From Burkholderiales bacterium (GTDB taxonomy: Bacteria; Pseudomonadota; Gammaproteobacteria; Burkholderiales; Burkholderiaceae_C), in assembly GCA_016191995.1 (NCBI GenBank), contig JACPVA010000080.1:1-41025 (forward strand): 41,025 bases of DNA, given 5' to 3'. Under the pieces are notes generated by a model. The model was not told the DNA's origin. It saw only the letters and a program-made list of their open reading frames with translations, and made no database searches. A program made the translations under genes and the position numbers. The first letter of the stretch is position 1. Every line of letters begins with the position of its first letter. Shown one piece after another: positions 34,618-41,025 of the stretch.

Positions 34618-35724
34618 ATGTTCCTGCAGGTCGAATCGGTCAGCGTGCGCTACGGGCGCGCCGATGCGCGGCCGGCGGTCGAGCGCGCCAGCTTCGCGCT
34701 CGCGCGCGGCCAGATCGGCGTCCTGATCGGGCCGTCGGGATGCGGAAAGACCTCGCTGCTGCGCGCGGTCGCGGGGCTGGAGCGCTGCAGCAGCGGGCGC
34801 ATCCGCGTCGAGCAGCAGGCGCTGGACGATGCCGACGCGGGCCTGCACCTGCCGCCCGAGGACCGGCGCATCGGCATGGTGTTCCAGGACTATGCGCTGT
34901 TCCCGCACCTGAGCGTCGCGGACAACGTCGGCTTCGGCCTGGCAACGCTGCCGCGCGCCGAGCGCGCCGATCGTGTGCAGCGCATGCTGGAGCTCGTCGG
35001 CCTGGCGCACGCGGCGCGGCGCGCGCCGCACCAGCTCAGCGGCGGGCAGCAGCAGCGCATCGCGCTGGCGCGCGCGCTGGCGCCGCAGCCGCGGCTGCTG
35101 CTGCTCGACGAGCCGTTCTCGAGCCTGGACGTCGACCTGCGCGAGCACCTGGCGCAGGAGCTGCGCGCGATCCTGCAGCAAAGCGGTACCACGGCGCTAT
35201 TCGTCACCCACGACCAGATGGAGGCCTTCGCGCTCGGCGACGCGATCGGCGTCATGAACGGCGGCCGGCTGGAGCAGTGGGGCGACGCCTACACGCTGTA
35301 CCACCGGCCGGCGACGCGCTTCGTCGCCCGCTTCATCGGCCACGGCGTGTTCACGCCGGCGGAGATCGTCGCCTGCGCGCACGGGCCCTGCGTGCACACG
35401 CCCTTCGGCGAGCTCGACGACCCGGCCGAATGCCCGCTGCCCGGCGCCTACCCCGGCGGCCAGTGCGACCTGCTGCTGCGCGCCGACGACGTCGTCCACG
35501 ACGATACGAGCCCGGTCAGGGCGCGCATCGAGCGCAAGGCCTTCCGCGGCGCCGAGTTCCTCTACACGCTGCGGCTGGCCGGCGGCGAGCGCGTGCTGGC
35601 GCACGTGCCGTCGCACCACGACCACGCGGTCGGCGAGTGGATCGGGATCCGCCCCGCGGTCGACCACGTCGTGACCTTTCCGCGCGAGCCGGACGCGGCG
35701 GCCGCCGCCGGCGACGGGCACTGA
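34618..35724 (+). CDS. fbpC: Ferric-iron ABC transporter ATPase (FbpC type)
   Basis: 368 aa from the ATG at 34618; a longer reading has no support. All ABC motifs are present: Walker A GPSGCGKT (38-45), Q-loop Q90, signature LSGGQ (140-144), Walker B LLLLDEP (160-166) and switch H198 (VTHDQ). The C-terminal domain (residues about 240-355) is the regulatory FbpC/TOBE-like type, with LLLRADDVVHD and ERKAFRGAEFLYTLRLAGG. It is divergent from its presumed permease partner, an unusual split of an ABC pair. A TATCAT and a Fur-like box precede it. Confidence 0.92.
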   Translation: MFLQVESVSVRYGRADARPAVERASFALARGQIGVLIGPSGCGKTSLLRAVAGLERCSSGRIRVEQQALDDADAGLHLPPEDRRIGMVFQDYALFPHLSVADNVGFGLATLPRAERADRVQRMLELVGLAHAARRAPHQLSGGQQQRIALARALAPQPRLLLLDEPFSSLDVDLREHLAQELRAILQQSGTTALFVTHDQMEAFALGDAIGVMNGGRLEQWGDAYTLYHRPATRFVARFIGHGVFTPAEIVACAHGPCVHTPFGELDDPAECPLPGAYPGGQCDLLLRADDVVHDDTSPVRARIERKAFRGAEFLYTLRLAGGERVLAHVPSHHDHAVGEWIGIRPAVDHVVTFPREPDAAAAAGDGH

Positions 35725-35764
35725 ACTTTGCCCTTTTTGCACGCTCGGAATCGGCACCCGGGCC

Positions 35765-35770
35765 TATACT
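35765..35770 (+). promoter_or_regulatory. -10 element of ctpA
   Basis: TATACT, about 58 bases before the ctpA start. A TTGCAC at 35737-35742 is 22 bases away, too far for a standard -35, so the upstream half is unclear. Confidence 0.45.
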
Positions 35771-35828
35771 GAGCCCGGGGATGGTGCGCGCGGCCGCGGC
35801 GCAGCCCTGACCTGGAGGTGCATCGCAG

Positions 35829-37265
35829 ATGAGTGGCAAGTTCAAGATGGTCGGCCTGCTGGCCGTCGGTGCCCTGACCGGGGCGCTGACGACGATGCAG
35901 CTGCAGGCCAATGCACGCAATGCGATGGCGCCGCTGCCGCTGGAGGAGATGCAGCAGCTCGCCGCCGTCTTCGGCATCGTCCGCAACGAGTATGTCGAGC
36001 CGGTCGACGAGAAGAAGCTGATCTCGGATGCGATCGCCGGCATGGTCGCCGGGCTCGACCCGCACTCGCAGTATTTCGACAAGAAGAGTTTCAAGGAATT
36101 CCGCGAGAGCACCGGCGGCAAGTTCGTCGGCATCGGCATCGAGATGACGATGGAGGACGGGCTGGTCAAGGTCGTCTCGCCGATCGAGGGCTCGCCGGCC
36201 TTCCGCGCCGGGCTGAAGCCCGGGGACCTGATCACCCGCATCGACCAGACCGCGGTCAAGGGGCTGAGCGTCAACGACGCCGTCAAGCGCATGCGCGGCG
36301 AGCCGAGCACCAAGGTCGAGCTGATGGTGTTCCGCAAGGCCGAGAGCCGCACCTTCCCGGTCACCATCGTGCGCGAGGAGATCCGCGTGCAGAGCGTGCG
36401 CGCGAAGGTCGTCGAGCCCGGCTACGGCTGGGTCCGCGTGACGCAGTTCCAGGACCGGACGGTGGACGACTTCGCGCGCAAGCTCGGCGAGTTGTACGAG
36501 CAGGATCCGAGCCTGAAGGGCCTGGTGCTCGACCTGCGCAACGACCCCGGCGGGCTGCTCGATGGCGCGATCGCGCTCGCCGCGGCCTTCCTGCCGGCCG
36601 ACGCCGTCGTCGTGACGACCAACGGCCAGGTCGACGATGCGCGCGCGACCTACCGCGCCAGCCCGCAGCACTATGCGCGCCGCGGCGGCGACCCGCTGCG
36701 CCGGCTGCCCGCGGCGCTCAAGACGGTGCCGATGGTGGTGCTGGTCAACGAGGGCTCGGCGTCGGCCAGCGAGATCGTCGCCGGTGCGCTGCAGGACCAC
36801 AAGCGCGCCACCGTCATGGGGGCGCAGACCTTCGGCAAGGGATCGGTGCAGACGGTGCGCCCGCTGTCGGCCGAGACCGCGCTCAAGATCACGACCGCGC
36901 GCTACTACACCCCGAACGGCCGCTCGATCCAGGCCAAGGGCATCGTGCCCGACATCTGGCTCGACGAGACCGTCGAGGGCAACGTCTTCGCCGCGCTGCG
37001 CATGCGCGAAGCCGACCTCGACAAGCACCTGCAGGGCAAGGACGAGAAGGCCGACGATGCGCGCGCCAAGGCGCGCGAGGAGGCGCGGCGCAAGCTCGAG
37101 GAGCAGATGGCGCAGAGCAAGGAGGCGCCCAAGCCGCTGCCGGAGTTCGGCAGCGCGGAGGACTTCCAGCTCCAGCAGGCGCTGAACCAGCTGCGCGGCC
37201 TGCCCGTCATCGCCAGCAAGACGATGAGCGAGCGCCAGGCCGAGGCGAGTTCGGCCGAGCGCTGA
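35829..37265 (+). CDS. ctpA: C-terminal processing peptidase CtpA (S41 family)
   Basis: 478 aa. A periplasmic carboxyl-terminal serine protease that degrades or trims envelope proteins. GGAGGTG lies 8 bases before the ATG, a strong Shine-Dalgarno sequence. The first 30 residues are a signal or membrane anchor (KMVGLLAVGALTGALTTMQL). A PDZ domain follows (about 95-165; IGIEMTMEDGLVKVVSPIEG), then the catalytic core with VLDLRNDPGGLLD, Ser312 (NEGSASASEIV) and Lys337 (FGKGSVQT), the Ser-Lys dyad. The C-terminal 90 residues are Lys/Glu-rich and probably coiled. Both neighbours are unrelated, so it looks monocistronic. Confidence 0.97.
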   Translation: MSGKFKMVGLLAVGALTGALTTMQLQANARNAMAPLPLEEMQQLAAVFGIVRNEYVEPVDEKKLISDAIAGMVAGLDPHSQYFDKKSFKEFRESTGGKFVGIGIEMTMEDGLVKVVSPIEGSPAFRAGLKPGDLITRIDQTAVKGLSVNDAVKRMRGEPSTKVELMVFRKAESRTFPVTIVREEIRVQSVRAKVVEPGYGWVRVTQFQDRTVDDFARKLGELYEQDPSLKGLVLDLRNDPGGLLDGAIALAAAFLPADAVVVTTNGQVDDARATYRASPQHYARRGGDPLRRLPAALKTVPMVVLVNEGSASASEIVAGALQDHKRATVMGAQTFGKGSVQTVRPLSAETALKITTARYYTPNGRSIQAKGIVPDIWLDETVEGNVFAALRMREADLDKHLQGKDEKADDARAKAREEARRKLEEQMAQSKEAPKPLPEFGSAEDFQLQQALNQLRGLPVIASKTMSERQAEASSAER

Positions 37266-37291
37266 GCCCGACGGGCGCCTCATCCCGCGCG

Positions 37292-37330
37292 AGCCCGGCC
37301 CGCCGCATGCGGACCGGGCTTCGTCGCTTT
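37292..37330 (+). terminator. Probable terminator after ctpA
   Basis: AGCCCGG (37292-37298) pairs with CCGGGCT (37314-37320), with an inner CCGCATGCGG palindrome, followed by TCGTCGCTTT. The T content is low, so it is only probable. Confidence 0.4.
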
Positions 37331-37374
37331 CGGGCGCGTCCGCAAGGCCGACGGCCCTGACCAGGAATCCCGCG

Positions 37375-38112
37375 ATGACGCACGAGCCCATCACCCTCGT
37401 CACCGGCGCCCGCGGCGGCATCGGCAGCGCCCTCGTCGCCAGGCTGCGCGCCGACGGCCGGCGCGTCGCCGCCGTCGGACGCGATGCCGCGGCGCTGGCG
37501 GATCTGGATGCCGATGCGCGCATCGCCGCCGACACGACGACGCCCGACGGCGCGGCGCTCGCCTTCGCGGCCTGCCGCGAGGCGCTAGGCGCGGCACCGG
37601 CGGCGCTCGCGCACTGCGTCGGCAGCACGCTGATCGCCCCGCTGCACCGCACGCGCGCCGAGGCCTACCGCGAGCTGCTGCGCGTCAACCTCGACAGCGC
37701 GTTCTTCACCCTCCAGGCCTGGCTGCAGGCGCTGGACGGTGCGCCGGGCACCGCGGTCTTCGTCAGCTCGGTGGTCGCGCGCATCGGGGTGGCGAATCAC
37801 GAGGCGATCGCCGCCGCGAAGGGCGGCGTCGAGGCGCTGGTGCGCAGCGCCGCGGCGACCTACGCCGGCCAGGGCGTGCGCGTCAATGCCGTGGCGCCCG
37901 GGATGACCGACACGCCGATGACCGCCGCGATGCTCAAGCTGCCGGCGCTGCGCGAGGCCGCCGGCCGCCAGTACCCGCTCGGCGGCGTGCAGACGCCCGA
38001 TCAGGTGGCCAAGGCGATGGCCTGGCTGCTGTCGCCCGGCGCCGCGCGCGTGACCGGGCAGGTGATCGCGGTCGACGGCGGTTTCAGTAGCGTGCGGCCG
38101 CTGGTCAAGTAA
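37375..38112 (+). CDS. SDR-family protein lacking the catalytic Tyr
   Basis: 245 aa short-chain dehydrogenase/reductase fold, close to FabG in layout. The cofactor motif TGARGGIG (10-17) is intact and the end VTGQVIAVDGG is typical. Two features are altered. The NNAG motif reads HCVGS (80-84), and in the YxxxK catalytic motif the Tyr is Ile145 while Lys149 is kept (IAAAK). Ser131/132 are present. Without the Tyr acid a usual redox reaction is unlikely; it may be a binding or regulatory protein, or use another residue. Begins 109 bases after ctpA. Confidence 0.88.
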   Translation: MTHEPITLVTGARGGIGSALVARLRADGRRVAAVGRDAAALADLDADARIAADTTTPDGAALAFAACREALGAAPAALAHCVGSTLIAPLHRTRAEAYRELLRVNLDSAFFTLQAWLQALDGAPGTAVFVSSVVARIGVANHEAIAAAKGGVEALVRSAAATYAGQGVRVNAVAPGMTDTPMTAAMLKLPALREAAGRQYPLGGVQTPDQVAKAMAWLLSPGAARVTGQVIAVDGGFSSVRPLVK

Positions 38113-38251
38113 TCGCCCCCGGCACGGCAGGGCGGGCGCCCGGCGCCGGCATGCGGCAGCGCCGCCGGCTGCGCGGCGATCGCGGCGCGGTCGTCATCTG
38201 GCGCATGATCCTGGGCCCGGCGCCTGCCCCACGGGTCCGCCCGGGTGGACC

Positions 38252-38965
38252 ATGGACCCGCGCCCTATCGCCCCGCCCCCCGCGTCGTTCGCCCTGCCGC
38301 TGTGGCCGCTGCCGCTGCTGGCCGGGCTGCTGCCGGCGCTGGCGTCGCTGCTGGCGCTGTGGCTGTCGATGCGTGCCGGCCTGGTGCCGGCGTGCAACCC
38401 GCTGCTGGAGGGCTGCACCTCGATCAGCCGCGCCGCACGCCACGACCTGCCGAACCAGCTGTTCCGCGCCATCGTGCTGCCGGCCGCCGCTCTGCAGGCG
38501 CTGACCTGGTTGCTGGCCGCGCGCTGGCTGCGCGCCGAGGGCCTGGGCGGCACGCGTGCGCTACTGCTGCTGGGGCTGCTGGCGCCGGCGGCGCTGGTGC
38601 TGTACGGCAGCTTCCTCGGCAGCGACGGCAGCATCTACCGGCTGCTGCGCCATTACGGCACCGTGGTCTACTTCGGCTTCACCTGTGTGGCCATGCTGCT
38701 GACCGGGCGCGCGATCGAACGCCTGGCTGCCCGCGGCACACTGCGCCCGCCGCGCGGCCTGCGCCGTGCGCTGCTCGTGCTGTTCGCGGGGCTGGTGGCG
38801 CTGGGCTTGTTCAACGCGCTGGCCGGCTGGTGGTTCGTCGACCCGTTGAAGGACCGCGTCCAGAACCTCAGCGAGTGGTGGGGCGCGCTGGCGATGACGC
38901 TGGTCTTCGTCGTGCTGGCGGCGATCTGGCGCCGCTGCGGGCTGCGGGTGCAGGTGTTCCGTTGA
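38252..38965 (+). CDS. Six-helix membrane protein of unknown function
   Basis: 237 aa. Six hydrophobic segments are visible (about residues 18-40, 72-92, 104-126, 138-158, 168-190, 207-229). A CNPLLEGCTSISRAARHDLPNQLFR loop after helix 1 and a short GSDGSIYRLLRHYGTVVYFG segment are conserved-looking. The topology and the CTSIS loop recall the Frag1/DRAM/Sfk1 group, but I am not sure. It is 4 bases ahead of the next gene's ATG (or 1 base from an in-frame GTG), so the two are probably co-transcribed. Confidence 0.7.
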   Translation: MDPRPIAPPPASFALPLWPLPLLAGLLPALASLLALWLSMRAGLVPACNPLLEGCTSISRAARHDLPNQLFRAIVLPAAALQALTWLLAARWLRAEGLGGTRALLLLGLLAPAALVLYGSFLGSDGSIYRLLRHYGTVVYFGFTCVAMLLTGRAIERLAARGTLRPPRGLRRALLVLFAGLVALGLFNALAGWWFVDPLKDRVQNLSEWWGALAMTLVFVVLAAIWRRCGLRVQVFR

Positions 38966-38969
38966 CGTG

Positions 38970-41025
38970 ATGAATACCCCCCACCCGTTCGGGCAGGCCG
39001 AGCTGGTCGATCTCGTCGACGCCACCGCGCGCGACCTGCACGCGGGCGCGCCCGGATTGCCCGAGGTCGCGCCCGCGTGTTCGCTCGACCGCGACCTCGG
39101 CTTCGACAGCCTGGGCCGGATGGAGCTGCTGCTGCGCATCGAGGCCGCCGCGGGTGTCGCGCTGCCCGAGGACACGCTGCAGACGGCCGAGACCGTGGCC
39201 GACCTGTGGGCGGCGGTGCAGCGCGGGCGGGTGCGCGCCGCCGTGCCGCAGCCCATGCCGACCGCCGGCGCGGCCGCGGCAGCCGCGGCGCGCACTCGGA
39301 CGCTGGCGCCGCCTGCACCCGATACCGGCGCCGAGCCGGGCCGCTGGCAGGCCGCGCAGACGCTGCTGGAGGTGCTGGACGCGCACCTGCAGGCGCACCC
39401 CGACCGGGTGCAGATCCACTGCCTCGCCGACGACGCCTGCACCCCGATCAGCTACCGCCAGCTCGCCGAGCGCGCCGGCGCGCTGGCCGCCGGGCTGCAG
39501 CGCGCCGGGCTGAAGCCGCGGCAGACAGTGGCGATCATGCTGCCGACCTCGCCCGAGTACTTCGACACCTACCTCGGCATCCTGCGCGCCGGCGGCATCC
39601 CGGTGCCGATCTACCCGCCGGCGCGCGCCTCGCAGCTCGAGGACCATGTGCGCCGCCACACCGGCATCCTGGCCAACGCCCAGGTGGCGCTGATGGTCAG
39701 CGTGCCCGAGGCGATGACGGTGGCGCGCTTGCTGCAGGCGCGTGTGCAGGGGCTGCGCGCGGTGCTGACGCCGGCGCAGCTCGCCGCCGGCGGCGGCACG
39801 CCACGCCCGGTGGCGCTGCGCGCCGACGACGTCGCCTTCATCCAGTACACCTCGGGCAGCACCGGAGCGCCCAAGGGGGTGGCGCTGACGCACGCCAACC
39901 TGCTGGCCAATATCCGCGCGATGGTGCAGGCGATCGAGGCGACCGAGGACGATATCTTCGTCAGCTGGCTGCCGCTGTACCACGACATGGGGCTGATCGG
40001 CGCCTGGCTCGGCAGCTTCTACGTCGGCATGCCGCTGGTCGTGATGTCGCCGCTGGCCTTCCTGGCGCGTCCGCGGCGCTGGCTCGAGGTGCTGTCGCAG
40101 CACGGCGGCACGCTGTCGGCCGGGCCCAACTTCGCCTACGAGCTGTGCCTGGCGCGGATCGCGGACCAGGAGCTGGCCGGGCTGGACCTGAGCCGCTGGC
40201 GGCTCGCGTTCAACGGCGCCGAGGCGGTCGGCCCGGACACGGTGCTGCGCTTCGGCGCGCGCTTCGCCGCCTGCGGGCTGCGGCCAGATGCGATGACGCC
40301 GGTGTACGGGCTGGCCGAGGCCTCGGTCGGGCTGCTGTTCCCGCCGCTGCGCCGCGGCCCGCGAATCGACCGCGTGCGGCGCGCGCCGTTCGAGCGCGAG
40401 CGCCACGCGCTGCCGGCCGCCCCCGACGACACCGGCGCGCTGCGCTTCGTCGCCTGTGGGCGCGCGCTGCCGGGGCATGCGGTGCGCATCGTCGACGACG
40501 CCGGGCGCGAGCTGCCCGAGCGCGTCGAGGGGAGGCTCGTCTTCCGCGGCCCGTCGGCCACCGCCGGCTACTGGCGCAACCCGCAGCAGACCGCGCGCCT
40601 GTTCGACCGCGGCTGGCTCGACAGCGGCGACCGCGCCTACGCCGCCGACGGCGAGATCTTCGTCACCGGGCGCGTCAAGGACATCGTGATCCGCGGCGGT
40701 CGCAACCTCTACCCGCAGGAAATCGAGGACGCGGTCGGCGCGGTGGACGGCGTGCGCAAGGGCTGCGTCGCCGTCTTCGGCCGCCCCGACGCGCGCACCG
40801 GCACCGAGCGGCTGGTCGTGCTGGCCGAGGTCCGGCCGCGCCGCGCGGGCGATGCCGCGGCGCTGCGCGACGCGGTGGCGCGCGCGGTGCTGGCGGCGAT
40901 CGGCGAGCCGGCCGACGAGATCGTGCTCGCGCCGCCGCACACGGTGCTCAAGACCTCCAGCGGCAAGGTGCGCCGATCGGCCTGCCGCGAGCTGGTCGGG
41001 CAGGGACGCGTCGGCAGCGCGCCGG
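38970..41025 (+). CDS. Acyl-carrier-protein/fatty-acyl-AMP-ligase fusion (3' end outside window)
   Basis: At least 685 aa; the frame is still open at 41025. Residues 1-85 form an acyl carrier domain, with phosphopantetheine Ser47 in GFDSLGRMELL. An Ala-rich linker follows, then an AMP-forming adenylation domain from about 125. Its motifs are YTSGSTGAPKGV (293-304), PLYHDMGLIG, VYGLAEASVG, the DRAYAADGEIFVTGRVKD loop, GGRNLYPQEIEDAV and the terminal Lys666 in TSSGKVRR. The VPIYPPARASQLEDHVRRH segment is that of fatty-acyl-AMP ligases. Such proteins load fatty acid onto a carrier protein rather than CoA. Relatives often continue into a PlsC-type acyltransferase; here that is only a guess. Confidence 0.93.
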   Translation, partial: MNTPHPFGQAELVDLVDATARDLHAGAPGLPEVAPACSLDRDLGFDSLGRMELLLRIEAAAGVALPEDTLQTAETVADLWAAVQRGRVRAAVPQPMPTAGAAAAAAARTRTLAPPAPDTGAEPGRWQAAQTLLEVLDAHLQAHPDRVQIHCLADDACTPISYRQLAERAGALAAGLQRAGLKPRQTVAIMLPTSPEYFDTYLGILRAGGIPVPIYPPARASQLEDHVRRHTGILANAQVALMVSVPEAMTVARLLQARVQGLRAVLTPAQLAAGGGTPRPVALRADDVAFIQYTSGSTGAPKGVALTHANLLANIRAMVQAIEATEDDIFVSWLPLYHDMGLIGAWLGSFYVGMPLVVMSPLAFLARPRRWLEVLSQHGGTLSAGPNFAYELCLARIADQELAGLDLSRWRLAFNGAEAVGPDTVLRFGARFAACGLRPDAMTPVYGLAEASVGLLFPPLRRGPRIDRVRRAPFERERHALPAAPDDTGALRFVACGRALPGHAVRIVDDAGRELPERVEGRLVFRGPSATAGYWRNPQQTARLFDRGWLDSGDRAYAADGEIFVTGRVKDIVIRGGRNLYPQEIEDAVGAVDGVRKGCVAVFGRPDARTGTERLVVLAEVRPRRAGDAAALRDAVARAVLAAIGEPADEIVLAPPHTVLKTSSGKVRRSACRELVGQGRVGSAP

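Overview
This window looks like chromosomal DNA from a very GC-rich member of the Burkholderiales (Betaproteobacteria). The evidence is gene content rather than any rRNA: a DUF2189 membrane protein, 6S RNA next to an EVE-domain gene, rpsU followed by a YqeY gene, the pmbA/darP/mog trio, a TIGR01244-type phosphatase-like gene and a TakP-like TRAP transporter. Coding density is high. There is no integrase, transposase, phage gene or CRISPR array, so most of the window is ordinary backbone.

Layout. 1-465 is a hairpin-rich, repeat-containing intergenic stretch. 466-4009 (+) holds an ABC1/UbiB-family kinase, a DUF2189 protein, 6S RNA (about 3248-3430) and an EVE-domain protein. 4085-5107 (-) is a GGDEF-like protein whose signature is destroyed. 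5439-6641 (+) is rpsU, yqeY and a small phosphatase/sulfurtransferase-like gene; dnaG and rpoD, which often follow rpsU, are absent. 6817-10444 is a tripartite TRAP system in which dctQM (+) converges on dctP (-) across a bidirectional terminator. 10574-14611 is pmbA (-), then darP, mog and chrA (+). 14612-14972 carries a long palindrome related to the repeat at the window start. An orphan family-5 ABC substrate-binding protein (-) follows.

16634-20160 is a compact copper-efflux module: copZ (-) and copA (+) diverge from a spacer with two CueR-type promoters, and cueR overlaps the end of copA by 4 bases. A diheme cytochrome c (-) is next. 20909-31952 is a long co-oriented run: a MoxR ATPase, a GNAT acetyltransferase, an S9 peptidase, a VWA protein, tamA and tamB. 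It combines a MoxR/VWA module with the TamAB outer-membrane assembly machine and is followed immediately by tRNA-Arg(CCT).

32117-37265 holds an unrecognised protein, a ferric-iron ABC permease (-) and ATPase (+) diverging from a spacer with a Fur-box-like sequence, and the protease CtpA. The right end has an SDR-family protein without the catalytic Tyr, a six-helix membrane protein, and the start of an acyl-carrier-protein/fatty-acyl-AMP-ligase fusion that runs off the window.

The most interesting items are the MoxR/VWA-TAM operon with a tamA that begins with a lipobox, the two-site CueR intergenic region with a probably leaderless copA, the family of palindromic repeats seen at both 1-327 and 14749-14892, and three enzyme-family proteins whose signature residues are altered (GGDEF, SDR and VWA).
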